Below, piece after piece: positions 1 to 10,500 of a stretch of 64,000 nucleotides of DNA. Positions within the stretch are counted from its first letter, which is position 1; every line of letters starts with the position of its first letter. The DNA lies in assembly GCF_030505615.1 (NCBI RefSeq), contig NZ_CP129994.1, positions 496,001 through 560,000 of the forward strand, read 5' to 3'. The stretch comes from Salinibaculum rarum. GTDB lineage: Archaea > Halobacteriota > Halobacteria > Halobacteriales > Haloarculaceae. The notes under the pieces were generated by a model. That model saw only the letters and a list, made by a program, of their open reading frames with translations, was not told the origin of the DNA and did not search any database. Both the position numbers and the translations under genes were made by a program.

Positions 1-1139
1 GACTCAAGGCGTTCGATTTCTGTCTCTAACTCGTCTGCATCATCCTCTTTGTCACCAGCCTTTTCCTCGTTTTGCTCGGCCTCTTCACGGAGATTAGTTG
101 CGTCAGTCTCGGCTTGCTTAGCTCGGAGTTCGAGTTGTGTGATGGTCTCGGACAAATCGTCAATTCGCTCGTTGATGGTTTCAACCGCATCTTCGATCGC
201 ATCCTCGTTTATTTCGGCCACACGAGTATCTACGAGTGCTTTGTCTAGGTTCTTATCTAATTCAGTGATGCGTTCTTCCGCAGTATCGATAGCATCATCG
301 CACTCAGCGATTTCTGCTCGGCATTCTTGAAGTTGCTCAGTGAGAGAGTTAAGACGCGTTTCAACCTCGTCTAACTCGTTGCGCTTCTCTTCTTGCACTT
401 CCAGTTGTTCGACGGCTGCATCACGGGTGTCTTCTACATCCGATTGCTCGTCTTCGACATCGTTGATCTCCTCATTAATCTCCTTGAGGCGTGATTCAAT
501 TTGGGAAAGTCGTGCGGGAAGTTCTTGTTCGCGGCGCTGCTTGATTTGCGCGTTAAGATCATCGAGCGCGCCTTCACGGTTGTCTCGGACTCGCCCGATA
601 CCGACGCGGATACTCCCCGCTCGGTCTCGGTATTGCTCTAATACGCCCAGCTGGAGGAGACCATCAATGATGTCTTGCCGTTCTTTCGGCGTGGCGTTGA
701 TGAGTTTGTTCACTTCGCCTTGCCGGACATATGCCGAATTGAGGAATGAATCCGCGTCCATCCGGAACATCTCCGCAATCTCGTCATCCACAGCACTTGC
801 ACCTTCCAGTGTGTTTCCTGGCGTTTCAAGGACGACATCACTCTGGGTGACGCGGCGTGTTCCTTCACGGAGTCGGCGTTTAACGTGGTATGGGTCACCG
901 TTGTGACTGAACCAAAGTTCGACGATGGTTTCTTCACTCCCGTTTGTCATCACATCGCCGAGTGTGTCATTGTCGGCTTGCAGTGCGCTGCTACCGTACA
1001 GTGCGAAAAAGCAAGCTTCTAGAAGTGAAGACTTCCCGGAGCCATTCGCGCCATGAACAACGGTGACGCCGCTATCGAATTCGATGGTTTCGTCTTCGAA
1101 ACACCTGTAGTTCGTGAGGCTGATTTCTCTAAATTGCAT
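1..1139 (-). CDS. rad50: DNA double-strand break repair ATPase Rad50, N-terminal part (runs off window)
   Basis: Rad50 is the SMC-like ATPase of the Mre11-Rad50 complex, which tethers and processes broken DNA ends. Translating the minus strand from the ATG at 1137-1139 gives an uninterrupted frame to the window edge, about 379 residues. Residues 1-13 match the family start (MQFREISLTNYRC). A Walker A motif GANGSGKSS lies near residue 30, and a Q-loop region (YVRQGEVN) near residue 140. After about residue 190 the sequence becomes charged heptad-like coiled coil, which explains its Glu/Arg richness. The zinc hook and the C-terminal ATPase half lie outside the window. It begins 2 bases after the mre11 stop, so the two are almost certainly co-transcribed. 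Confidence 0.96.
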   Translation of the reverse strand, partial: MQFREISLTNYRCFEDETIEFDSGVTVVHGANGSGKSSLLEACFFALYGSSALQADNDTLGDVMTNGSEETIVELWFSHNGDPYHVKRRLREGTRRVTQSDVVLETPGNTLEGASAVDDEIAEMFRMDADSFLNSAYVRQGEVNKLINATPKERQDIIDGLLQLGVLEQYRDRAGSIRVGIGRVRDNREGALDDLNAQIKQRREQELPARLSQIESRLKEINEEINDVEDEQSDVEDTRDAAVEQLEVQEEKRNELDEVETRLNSLTEQLQECRAEIAECDDAIDTAEERITELDKNLDKALVDTRVAEINEDAIEDAVETINERIDDLSETITQLELRAKQAETDATNLREEAEQNEEKAGDKEDDADELETEIERLE

Positions 1140-1141
1140 TG

Positions 1142-2578
1142 TTATAGATCGTCCAAGCTGAGTTGGTTAGTTGCTCCACCCGCTCCATCGTCATTGTCAT
1201 CAGTCACGCCATCATCGTGAGCAGAGTCCGTGCTGTTACCCTTGTCTTCGTCTGAGTGTGAGTCAGACTGGACGTCGCTTTCTTCTGTTTGAGTGGACTG
1301 TGAAGCATTGTTACCGTCGCGTGATGCATTTGGAGGTGTTTCGTCGGTCGCTGATCCGTCGTCCGTCTCAGTGTCATCTCGGGGGGTTGACTGAGTTGAC
1401 GGGTCAGTGTTTGTCTCTGGTGTCATGACTTCAGGCTCGCCAGGACGTTCAAACTCATCTAGGTCTGCGTCTTCGATAATGTCGTCGACGCGATCTTCGG
1501 TGACATCAGCAAGGTTTGCGTCGGCGACTTCTTTAGAGTCTCGCGCAAGTTCTTCGAATTCTAACGCAACCTCACTCAAGTCCAGTTCGCCACGCCGCTC
1601 TTTGACCGCATCAGTGGGATCAGCGAAACTCACTTCGCGGTAGTCTCGGTCACCCTCGGAAAAATCACGCCGGTCATTAATTTGGACTTTCAGAGCGTCA
1701 TGTTCGTATCCGAGTTCCTCAAGCGGTGCTGACGGAATTCGATCACCACCCCCAGTGATTGTGACAACGACCACACTCTCAGGGAAGTTCTCAGTATTAA
1801 CCTCCATTTGGCGTTTCACACGACTAAGCCCACCACCGTCACCCAGCTCCACGTCGATGTACTCAAAGTCTCGCGTATCTAGTTGGTGTCTGTCGATTCT
1901 CACGTCTGTCTCGGTGAATGTGACGAGTTGATAGCCACGTTCACTACGTTGGTCGGCAGCCGTTCGTTCCGTGCTGCCAGGATATGTCAGCACAGTCCCG
2001 GTGTCCCCGACGTCGTGTGTCTGTGGTTTGTGGTCGTCCCCTGCCAGAATCACGTCGAAGTCAACGTTGGTCCGGGATAGCAATTCTTCTGTGTCCCAGT
2101 CACCGTGTGGAATTGGCGTGAAGAGCCCGTGCGCGACGAGGGCGGCGTTTGGCGTGCTTGGCGGATCGTATTGGTAGGCAAGCGCATCGCGTTGATTCCG
2201 CTCGATGTGGTCAAGCCCATAGAAGGTCGTATCGCCGATTTCAATCCCGGTCGAGGAAAGGCGTGTAGCTAGTTCTAATGTCTCGAAGACATCCCCCCAC
2301 TGTTCACTGCGTGTCCCATCATGGTTCCCGACCACCAATAGGAACGGGATGCCAGCTGCATCGAGTCGCCGGAGTTCCTCAAGAGCGTGGGAGAGTGCAG
2401 GGATTCCCGGCCGACTATCGTTGAAGAGGTCGCCAGAGTGGATTACTGCATCAACTTCGGCGTCAATTGCTGCATCAATGACAGCAGTGAATGCCTTTCT
2501 GAAGTCTGCTGCACGCTCATCAAGATGGTATTGGTGATACCCGAGATGTGTATCGGCGGTGTGTAAGATAGTCACCAT
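1142..2578 (-). CDS. mre11: DNA repair exonuclease/endonuclease Mre11
   Basis: Nuclease partner of Rad50. The phosphoesterase motifs are in order: HTADTHLG near the N-terminus, HSGDLF near residue 50, GNHDG near 87, AHG near 150 and GDDHKP near 185. Together these hold the two metal ions. The catalytic and capping domains end near residue 340. They are followed by about 130 residues of acidic, Ser/Thr/Asp-rich and probably disordered tail, ending in QLSLDDL at the C-terminus, a weak PCNA-interacting-peptide-like motif. The frame can extend to a TTG at 2590, but the ATG at 2578 is preferred: it gives the usual family start (MVTILHTADTH) and lies about 32-38 bases from a TATA-like TTTAAG near 2612. 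rad50 follows by 2 bases. Confidence 0.96.
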   Translation of the reverse strand: MVTILHTADTHLGYHQYHLDERAADFRKAFTAVIDAAIDAEVDAVIHSGDLFNDSRPGIPALSHALEELRRLDAAGIPFLLVVGNHDGTRSEQWGDVFETLELATRLSSTGIEIGDTTFYGLDHIERNQRDALAYQYDPPSTPNAALVAHGLFTPIPHGDWDTEELLSRTNVDFDVILAGDDHKPQTHDVGDTGTVLTYPGSTERTAADQRSERGYQLVTFTETDVRIDRHQLDTRDFEYIDVELGDGGGLSRVKRQMEVNTENFPESVVVVTITGGGDRIPSAPLEELGYEHDALKVQINDRRDFSEGDRDYREVSFADPTDAVKERRGELDLSEVALEFEELARDSKEVADANLADVTEDRVDDIIEDADLDEFERPGEPEVMTPETNTDPSTQSTPRDDTETDDGSATDETPPNASRDGNNASQSTQTEESDVQSDSHSDEDKGNSTDSAHDDGVTDDNDDGAGGATNQLSLDDL

Positions 2579-2697
2579 TTGTCCTGCCAAATACTACTAT
2601 TGCATGGCTTAAATCCATTTGGCATTCCGAGGACAGTCTCGGCTTTCACAGAGACTCTAGGCACGGAATCTGACGCCTCCGGATGCAGAATAACCCG

Positions 2698-3030
2698 CTA
2701 TTGGAGAGGAGTTGTCGTGGGTGTTGCTGTCGTTGAATTATCTGTCGTGGAGTTCACAGTGCTGTTTTCAGGCGCACCTTGGGGTGGCTCCGTGTGGTCA
2801 GCGAGAATTTCGATGAAATCCTGTATCATCGCACCGAACCGCTCACCGGTTTCCATGATCGGAGCGAGATTCACATTCTTATAGAACGAGACAACAGGCG
2901 AAACATCCACCCCTGAATAGGTCCCGACCAACTGGATGACATCAACTACTAATCCCATTGGATTAACGAGGACCGCAGAGAGGACCATGAAAATCGATGC
3001 GCCAATTATGACTCGATACGGTGTCCCCAT
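2698..3030 (-). CDS. Small membrane protein, unknown function
   Basis: No family recognised. The 110-residue product starts MGTPYRVIIGAS and has a hydrophobic segment at about residues 7-40. A polar region follows, and the last 30 residues are rich in Thr, Ser, Asn and Pro, as in many haloarchaeal surface-exposed tails. The frame continues upstream to a TTG at 3120, overlapping the preceding gene by 14 bases. I prefer the ATG at 3030 because the added N-terminus is polar and uncharacteristic. The gene lies behind the 180-residue membrane protein gene at 3107-3649 and before mre11, all on the same strand, so co-expression is possible. Any link to repair is inference only. Confidence 0.6.
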   Translation of the reverse strand: MGTPYRVIIGASIFMVLSAVLVNPMGLVVDVIQLVGTYSGVDVSPVVSFYKNVNLAPIMETGERFGAMIQDFIEILADHTEPPQGAPENSTVNSTTDNSTTATPTTTPLQ

Positions 3031-3106
3031 AGTTAGATGAAAGGGATACAGGTCTTTTGTTCTTAGGGGTGGGTCGAAGGCTATGAAAGAGTGAAAGTCC
3101 CGAAAG

Positions 3107-3649
3107 TCACGGTCGGCCAACAGCCTTGTGACGGCGGTACAGGTACATGGTGCTGGTCATGTACTCAAATGGAGGTGGGACAAACAGCGCCCCTAAAAGG
3201 TATAACGCTCGGTTAGGGCGCCACCGGAGCGGGACAGGAGCGTTTGTGAGGAGTTTCGCATCTTTATACAGTGAGTACGGGATTAACAGCCGTAAGAATA
3301 CCATCAAAACAGATGTGATGACGAGAAGGCCAGTTGTGATCTGGTTTTGGAACATGAAGTGGAGGTACGTGATTCCGAAAAACACTACGAATAGAATTGG
3401 CCCGCCGATTAGTCCGGCGAGTGCGCCTTTCCACCATCCCGAAATTGGGTCTGGTGGGAAATCCTGTCCAGGTGACTGTTGAGTTACACCTGGCTGTGAG
3501 TTGAGGGTTTCATCACGAGTGTTTGCAGCGTTGGCACTCGGTGATTGTGATTCAGAATCGTTACTCGTGTCAGTAGAGTCCTGTGGTGATTCCCACTCAC
3601 CACGCTCAGCAAAGGCAGTCGAGTTAGAGTTTGATGACTCAGACGCCAT
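3107..3649 (-). CDS. Membrane protein with disordered N-terminus, unknown function
   Basis: A 180-residue protein. The first ~65 residues are Ser/Asn/Gln/Asp-rich and probably disordered. They are followed by hydrophobic stretches at about residues 73-95 and 104-125, and a shorter third one near 145-160. The C-terminus is basic (YRRHKAVGRP) and probably cytoplasmic. I do not recognise a named family. The ATG at 3649 lies 46 bases downstream of the MrfA-like helicase stop on the same strand, so it may be the distal gene of that operon. Its stop codon lies close to the start of the next small membrane protein gene. Confidence 0.65.
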   Translation of the reverse strand: MASESSNSNSTAFAERGEWESPQDSTDTSNDSESQSPSANAANTRDETLNSQPGVTQQSPGQDFPPDPISGWWKGALAGLIGGPILFVVFFGITYLHFMFQNQITTGLLVITSVLMVFLRLLIPYSLYKDAKLLTNAPVPLRWRPNRALYLLGALFVPPPFEYMTSTMYLYRRHKAVGRP

Positions 3650-3695
3650 TACCGATAGGTAGACACACTATCGACATAAAAACTGGGCGCCACCG

Positions 3696-6053
3696 TTACT
3701 CTGGTAGTGCATATTTTAGTAGAGTGACTGCCGCTGATTTCGAAACCGAGTCACTGTGTGATGTTGGCGTTGGACTCAATACGCACTTTGGACATCCCTC
3801 ATCATTGCTGCATGTACAATTTGTGATGCGCGAATATGCGTGTTCAGCAACCACTTCGAATTGCTCATAGAGCTCTCGAGCAAACCCAATCCCACCTGGT
3901 GCTGCATCATAGATGAACATTGCACTTGCTCCTTCTTCGGTGAGGCCGGTTCGCACACTACCACCCAAGTCACGAGTCTCAATGAGGAGTTCAGCTGGTG
4001 CCAAGTTTATGATCGTATTCATCGCAGCGGTTAACCCGTTCATGATATACTCTTCTCGGATTCCAGTGTTCGCCAAGAATTCACGATCGGAGATGTGCTG
4101 TTTTAATTCCGGTGACACGGTGAGCCACATTCCTTTTGTCCGCAGCACAGCTGGTGTCTCGATCCCGGTATCTTCGGTGCCGAGACTGTCATCTGACCCA
4201 ACATCGCGTTTCACATAAGAAGGGAAGTACTCTTTCGCTCTAACCTCTCCAAAATGCAAGGTTAGAGAGTTAGTGAGCTCACGGGAGATTTCTTCTGACA
4301 CGGGATTAACGGTGACTTCCCGATGAACCTCTGTATAGTAGTCTGCGTCTGTTGGCTCAAGCACAATCCGTCGTTCTCCTTGATCGAAGTCCACAACTTC
4401 ACATCGTTGCCCTTGATAGAGGTAAACAGCGCCTGGATGGAAATCTCGATATGCGCGGGATGCGTCTGCATTCGGCAATTCAACGGTTACGCCATCATCC
4501 TTTCGAAGGGTGACATCAAACGTTTCTCGGCTAGTTGCGTAAATATCGATTGAGAGTTCTGGGTGATCATCCTCTACGTATGTCACGCCATGCGGGTCGT
4601 TCAGTTCACCAATGAATTCGTCGCCATCCTTAAACATCTTAATAGCGTGCTGGAGTCGTTTCCCAAACCATTCTGTGTCGTCAAGTGTGAGCGGGAGTTC
4701 CCGAGCGGCAACGCGAACATGTTGCGCATACACCGTGTTATTATCCACATTCACGACCGCGTCCTCGACAGGATCTTCTAATACGTGATTTGGATTCTCG
4801 ACGATGTATTGGTTGAGTTGGTCTTCGTGTGGGACGAATACGCCAACGGCCATATTATCACCCCGACCGGCGCGTCCTAGTCGTTGCCAGAAGCCTTGGC
4901 GTGTCCCAGGATACCCGGCCAAGACTACACCGTCAATACTCCCAATGTTGATTCCCATCTCTAATGCACTCGTGCTTACCACTCCATCGATGACACCGGC
5001 CTTTAATTTGTCCTCAATACGGCGCCGATCTTGTTTTCGGTGCCCAGCATTGTACGGCCGAATCTCTGTGTCTTCTATATCTGTTTCTGCCATGCGTTCA
5101 ACCGCTCGTCGCGCCCACATCGCATCCAACTCGGTCATTTTCCGAGTGTCAGTGAAAAGAAGTGATTGATAGTCTTGCGCGGTGAGTGACGCTAAGATTT
5201 CACTTGCCGTTCGATGCGCGGATCCAGTAGTTTTACTCTCGTCGGTGTCAGCGTCGACGGCATCAGTAGTATCGTGTGGATTGAGGAAATACAGGTCACG
5301 GCCGCCATGCGGGGTGGTCGCGTTGGTGACTGTTTGAACCGGTTTGTTGATGAGATCCTCGGAGTGTTGCTTCGGGTTGCCAATTGTGGCAGAAGTACAG
5401 ATGTATTGCGGGTTAGCGCCGTAGTGATTAGCGATGCGGTCGAGGCGACGCGTAATCCAAGTGGCATGCATCCCGAGGATTCCCGTGTATGAGTGACTTT
5501 CATCAATGACAACCGTTGAAAGATGTTCAAAGAAATCATCCCAAGACGTGTGGTGTGGGAGGTATGCATTGAGCCCAGCAAAATTCGTGATGATGATGTC
5601 TGCGTTAGTGCGTGCAGTTTCTTTGGTTTGTTGTGGGGAATCACCATCGTACACGTAGATTTCTAAGTCAAGATTGAGTGTCTCAAACAGCTCTGTGAGT
5701 TCGGTTTGCTGATCACGGCTGAGAGCTTTTGTGGGGTAGATGAGTACCGCGGTTGCATTGTCATCATAAAATCGTTGTGCGGCAATATGAAGAGCGTAGA
5801 TGAGAGTTTTCCCGCTTGCAGTTGGTGTGGAAACGCAGAGATTTGCTCCAGTCTGGAGTTTCCGGAGTGCCTCGGCTTGATGCGTGTATAATGTGTCGTG
5901 TGGGAGGCAAGACGCGAGTTCTGGCAACAGGACATTTTCAGCCGGTTCGCCTGCTCCAGATTGTGGTGGGATATACTCGTGGTTTTTGATAGCTGATTCT
6001 GGGAGTGGGAGTGTTGCAGGGTCGAAATCGCTGTTCGTGCTGCGGTCAGTCAT
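3696..6053 (-). CDS. mrfA: MrfA-like DEAH-box helicase with C-terminal DUF1998 zinc site
   Basis: Superfamily 2 helicase of the YprA/MrfA-Hrq1 group. In Bacillus subtilis, MrfA acts with MrfB in repair of mitomycin C lesions outside the UvrABC route. Visible: Walker A TPTASGKT at about 76-83, DESH (motif II) near 185, SATIG (motif III) near 217, and motif VI with QRLGRAGR near 390. Near the C-terminus, CTCSNDEGCPKC supplies the four cysteines typical of DUF1998. The length of 785 residues fits the family. The ATG overlaps the stop of the upstream exonuclease gene by 4 bases, indicating translational coupling. The mrfA-mrfB pairing is conserved in bacteria; function here is inferred from family and order. 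Confidence 0.9.
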   Translation of the reverse strand: MTDRSTNSDFDPATLPLPESAIKNHEYIPPQSGAGEPAENVLLPELASCLPHDTLYTHQAEALRKLQTGANLCVSTPTASGKTLIYALHIAAQRFYDDNATAVLIYPTKALSRDQQTELTELFETLNLDLEIYVYDGDSPQQTKETARTNADIIITNFAGLNAYLPHHTSWDDFFEHLSTVVIDESHSYTGILGMHATWITRRLDRIANHYGANPQYICTSATIGNPKQHSEDLINKPVQTVTNATTPHGGRDLYFLNPHDTTDAVDADTDESKTTGSAHRTASEILASLTAQDYQSLLFTDTRKMTELDAMWARRAVERMAETDIEDTEIRPYNAGHRKQDRRRIEDKLKAGVIDGVVSTSALEMGINIGSIDGVVLAGYPGTRQGFWQRLGRAGRGDNMAVGVFVPHEDQLNQYIVENPNHVLEDPVEDAVVNVDNNTVYAQHVRVAARELPLTLDDTEWFGKRLQHAIKMFKDGDEFIGELNDPHGVTYVEDDHPELSIDIYATSRETFDVTLRKDDGVTVELPNADASRAYRDFHPGAVYLYQGQRCEVVDFDQGERRIVLEPTDADYYTEVHREVTVNPVSEEISRELTNSLTLHFGEVRAKEYFPSYVKRDVGSDDSLGTEDTGIETPAVLRTKGMWLTVSPELKQHISDREFLANTGIREEYIMNGLTAAMNTIINLAPAELLIETRDLGGSVRTGLTEEGASAMFIYDAAPGGIGFARELYEQFEVVAEHAYSRITNCTCSNDEGCPKCVLSPTPTSHSDSVSKSAAVTLLKYALPE

Positions 6054-7552
6054 TGTGTTTCCTCCTGGTTATTTGGAGTGGTTCCTTCAGCAGGTGTGGT
6101 GGCAGCGAATTCGTCAAGAGTGAGATTTTGGCCGGTAGTTTTGGTGTCAGCCGTTGAGGAGAATTCAACTACTGAGTTCGTTCCAGTTTGGGCATGTTGA
6201 GTGTCGATCTGGTCACGGTCGATGATTTTCTCCGCTGTTTTGAGGCGGTTGTAGATGTGGTGCATTGCCATGACGTCGTCACGACAGTATTCTTGCCAAG
6301 CATCCCAGTCGGGTTCGGCACCCCCATGCATCCATTCGGTGTATCGTTCAGCGGCGTCTGCTCCTGTGAGTTCGCCGTTACTCCAGTTAAATCCAACATG
6401 AGCCGCTATTGCAGAGAGTGTCCATGTGCGGGAGGGTACAGCACCGCATTTCTGAACGACATCAGTTTTCATATCCGCTTTCTTGATGCTGTTCCAAGCG
6501 CTCAGATGATCGTCTGTCCCGTACTTGGTGATGAAAGACTCAAGATGTGGGAAGTCAAAATTATTGCCGTTCCATGCAAGAAGAACATCCGCGTTGGTGT
6601 TAATGAGCCAGTCTCCAAACGCGGTGATGATATCGCTTTTCCGCTCTGGATCAGTTTGTATGAGTGATGCGTACTGGTCGGTAGACGCGTTATAGATACC
6701 GATCTGCCAAATGACCTCTGGCTGAAGACCATCTGTTTCGATGTCAATGAAGACTTTCTTAGAATCAGTGAATGGGACAGTGTCAAACCGGTACAAGGTG
6801 TCATCTTGTATTGCTCGCGCACCGCTAATGAACGCGGCTGCATTATATCCACCAACCCCTGGGACTCTCAGAATGTCTTCCGGGTCTGACTCACTGATGT
6901 CTTCCCGTGTCGTGTATCCGTGTGACTCAAGCCGATTCCGGTACTGGGAACCAAGTTGGTAAATTGCCTGAACGCCAAGTCGGTCACTCCGTAGGTGTTC
7001 TGTTTGCACATCACCACTTGCTGTAATCGTGGTTTTTGGAATGTACCGCGTTGGGTTCTGGGATTGGCCTTCTACCCAGTTAATCCCGCGAATCGGATTT
7101 GACAACTGTCGTGCGTTGATCGCATTTCCAGCTGGGATTTCAATAGTGAAATGCCGAATTGCTGGCGCAGTGATCGTCTGGATCGCATCGCGGTAGGCGC
7201 GAATATTGGTGATGCTATGGTCAAAGGTCGAGAAGTCATAGTCCTGGTCAAGGAATCCTGTGAGGATACTCACTGACTCGTCAAAACTTGCATTTGTGAT
7301 TCCAGAAAGCGTATCGAGGTATGGAATAACCAGCAGAGTTTCTGTGTCGAAATAGTACGGGGTTGGTTCAGCAAGTAATCGCGGGGCAACAACTCGTTTC
7401 CCAACTGTGTACGCAAGATGTTTCGGTATGTCTGGGTCTGTCGCGTCCGGAACGAGGTAGATGTCGGGGTCGAAGTAGAAATCAATATCAGTCAGATCCC
7501 CATTCGGGAGTTCTGACACCAAAAAACTCGGGACTGTAACAATCTCGAACAT
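6050..7552 (-). CDS. mrfB: MrfB-like DEDD-family 3'-5' exonuclease with helix-hairpin-helix
   Basis: A 500-residue protein. Its partner-specific N-terminal ~190 residues are unassigned. A helix-hairpin-helix lies near 205-246 (RVPGVGGYNAAAF). An RNase H-fold exonuclease domain spans about 267-470: DIE at 270-272, an aspartate in NGNNFDFPHL, and YCRDDV late in the domain, consistent with DEDDy catalytic residues. This is the YprB/MrfB architecture. The final 40 residues are polar and contain NLTLDEF. The start lies 14 bases after the stop of the tailed dnaK, and the stop overlaps mrfA, so dnaK-mrfB-mrfA looks like one operon. In known systems the helicase and exonuclease act together in DNA lesion repair. 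Confidence 0.86.
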   Translation of the reverse strand: MFEIVTVPSFLVSELPNGDLTDIDFYFDPDIYLVPDATDPDIPKHLAYTVGKRVVAPRLLAEPTPYYFDTETLLVIPYLDTLSGITNASFDESVSILTGFLDQDYDFSTFDHSITNIRAYRDAIQTITAPAIRHFTIEIPAGNAINARQLSNPIRGINWVEGQSQNPTRYIPKTTITASGDVQTEHLRSDRLGVQAIYQLGSQYRNRLESHGYTTREDISESDPEDILRVPGVGGYNAAAFISGARAIQDDTLYRFDTVPFTDSKKVFIDIETDGLQPEVIWQIGIYNASTDQYASLIQTDPERKSDIITAFGDWLINTNADVLLAWNGNNFDFPHLESFITKYGTDDHLSAWNSIKKADMKTDVVQKCGAVPSRTWTLSAIAAHVGFNWSNGELTGADAAERYTEWMHGGAEPDWDAWQEYCRDDVMAMHHIYNRLKTAEKIIDRDQIDTQHAQTGTNSVVEFSSTADTKTTGQNLTLDEFAATTPAEGTTPNNQEETQ

Positions 7553-7566
7553 ATCTGCGGGCGTGA

Positions 7567-10500
7567 TTACTTGTCGTTAGCTTGTCTGAGACCCTTCGCA
7601 GCATTGCCAAGACTGGTTTGCGTCGTTTCGGAAGTGGATGTTTCATCGTCGTTGGCAGCATCATCGTCACCCTCGTTAGTTTCGGTGTCGTCACTATCCG
7701 GAGTATCATTCTCACCGTCGTCATCTGCTACGGTCTCTTCTAGTTCAGTACCTGAATCTTCCTCGCTGCTGACTGCGCTCTCTGACTCGGGTGAATCTAT
7801 GTCTTCACCAATGTTCTCAGCATTTTCTGCCTCTTCCTTGGTTGCGTTCTCTTCGATATCGACTTTCAGCTCACCTTTTTGTTCTTTATTTTCGAACTCA
7901 CCTGTGAAATTGTCGTCTTCCTCTTCTTCAGTGTTACCAGTTCCACCTTCAGAGTCAGTAGTGGATTGATCTGCGTCGTTTGCAGCCTCTGAGTTTTCTT
8001 CCGAGAGGGTGGACTCATCATCCGTGTTATTGTTGTTGTTGGTTTCCGGAGACTCGGATGACTCCTGATGAGAGTTATCATCTTGGTCAGGATCCGGTTC
8101 AGGGTCAGATTTTGATTCAGGTGGGTTTTCAGTAGCACTAGTCTCGCTAGCACCATCTTGTGAGTCTGTCTCATCAGACACCGGTTCGGTTGCAGATTCC
8201 GTCTCATGAGTTTCAGACGCGTCACCAGTAGAAGAGAATGGCTCACCATCACCAGGATCGGCATCCACTGCATCGGCACGACTTACTGTGGCATCATCGT
8301 CATCTCCTTCAGCCATGTGTTCGGCCTCGCCAGCGCGTTCATCTTCTAGACTCTCTTCAGCATCTTTGTCTTCACTGTCTATGCCTTCAGTGCTATCAGA
8401 CTCTCGCGTCTCTTGTTCTGACGCTGTTTCCTCTTCATCAGACGTCCCAGTATTTTCCTCTTCATCCCCACTCTCTTCTGCATCTGTCTCAACGTCAGCT
8501 CCGGGTGGTGCATCATCATCCACATCATCGCCACCAGTGTTTGAACCACGGTCAACGTTTGAATCAGCACTTGTCGATGAGTTCGGCGTGACTGTTCCGT
8601 CTACTTCATCATTCGAATCGTTAGCTTCGGTTTCCTCGATTTCAAGAGAACCATCGCCATCTGATTCTTCACTGTCACCATCCTCAGAATCACTACTGTT
8701 CCCGTTCACGGAGGTTGTCTGCGTGGCTCCTCCACCCGTTGACGACACAGTCCCACTAACAAGCGATTCACTTTCCTCAGTCTCGTCATCAGACTCCGAC
8801 CACCCTCTTTGAATCCGTTTGTCACCGAGTTCTTTGAGGTGGTTGTTCAGAGTATCAAGAGCTTCATCAAGATCGGTGAGCGTGGCCTGCTGATTATCTA
8901 ATAGTTCTTTGACGTGCTGGATTGCTGCGTCGAATTCCTCGTATTCGGTGTCAGAGAGTTGGTCGGCGTGATTCTGTTTGAAACTTTCAGCCTCGCCAAT
9001 GCGTCGTTTGGCTTCACTTTGGAGTTCCACCCGTTTAGTGTGTTCATTGTCTTGTGACTCATTTTCTCTTGCGTCACGGAGGTACTCCTGCACTTCCTCT
9101 TCGGAGAGATTGTCAATCCGATTTTCTTTAATCGTGACCTTCTTCTTGTGGTCATCACCAGTATCGCTGAGCTCTTTTGCGGTTGCTGTTACGAGACCGC
9201 TATCACCGATTTCGAACTCGACTTCGATTTGCGGAGCACCTTGTGGTGCTGGCGGGATGTTTGTTAAGTAAAATTCTTTCAAGAATCGGTTTTTCTCTGC
9301 GAGTTTTCGCTCCCCTTGATACACTTCAATACGAACGTTCCGCTGGTTATCTTTACTTGTTGTGAAGATTTTCGTCTCATTAGCGGGAAGGCGTGTGTTC
9401 CTGTCAATGATAGACTTAAACAACCCACCTTTGACTTTCACGCCTAGGCTGAGAGGTGTGACCTGTTGAAGAGATACACTGTCATCATTACCGTGAATGG
9501 CTGCGCCTTTTGCAACAGCTTCGTCGGGATCCACCGATGTGTTCGGGACGATGTTGAATTCTTGTTCAAGGCGTTCACGTACTTGCGGCATTCGAGTAGC
9601 CCCACCAGCAAGCAAAATTTCATCCAGTTCATAGGAACTGTAGCCTGCTTTGTCAAGAGCATTCATCGTCGGTTCAATGGTTTGCTCGAGGAGGTGTTCC
9701 GTGATATCTTGGAAAGTTCGCATCGTTAGTTCAACTTCCAAGTGTTTCGGATCGCCGTCGACGACCATTAGGTACGGAACACGCAAAGTGACTTTTCCGT
9801 CACCCTGTGAACACAACCGTTCTTTGGCGTTCTTGGACTGTTCCCGGAGACGATATTTCCGCTCTCTGAGGTCACTATCACCTTCACCGGGCTGTTTTTC
9901 TAACGGGTTCACCCCGTATTGTATCTCAAACTGGTCAGCAGCCCAGTCCATGATTACTTCATCCCAGTCGTCACCACCGAGATGTCTGTCGCCACCCGTG
10001 CCTTCGACGCTGAAGTTCCCCTCTCCAATTTCAAGGAGAGATGCATCAAATGTTCCACCACCAAGGTCGTACACGAGGACAGTTTGCTCTTTGCAGGTTT
10101 CCTCGTTATACCCGTATGCAATCGCGGCTGCAACGGGTTCACGGATTGTATCAACAGCATCAGAGAGATCAACCCGGTTCCCTTCGGAATCCCCAAATTG
10201 AGCGCGTTTAGCAGCAGCAAGAGTAGCTTGGTTTTGATCTTCAGTGAAATACGCTGGGATTGTGATGATAGCGTCACTGATTTTGTCGATTGGTTTTGCT
10301 AGGCGCTCGGCAGCGTCGAACCGGAGTTTTTCGAGGATGTGAGCTGAGATGTCGGGTGGAGAATGTGATTCCCCGTCAATTCGGACAGTGTAGTCTTCTC
10401 CCATGTGGCGTTTGATAGATTTCACAGTGCGGTCAGGATATGCTTCAGCGCCATTGAGTGCGGGTTCCCCAACATAGGGTCGGTCACTGTCTTCTGATTC

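Noticed and set aside
49-906. Two plus-strand frames over the first kilobase
   Set aside because: Both are shadows of rad50 on the minus strand. The minus strand shows a Walker A and Rad50 signatures, and the plus products are Ser/Arg-rich low complexity.
7600-7630. PIP box in the DnaK C-terminus (QTSLGNAA)
   Set aside because: It has Q-x-x-L but Ala in place of the aromatic residues, so it is too weak to count as a PIP box.
7571-8812. Serine-rich plus-strand frames opposite the acidic DnaK tail
   Set aside because: Asp/Glu/Ser codons read backwards give Ser/Val/Leu-rich strings. They are expected shadows of the tail, not genes.
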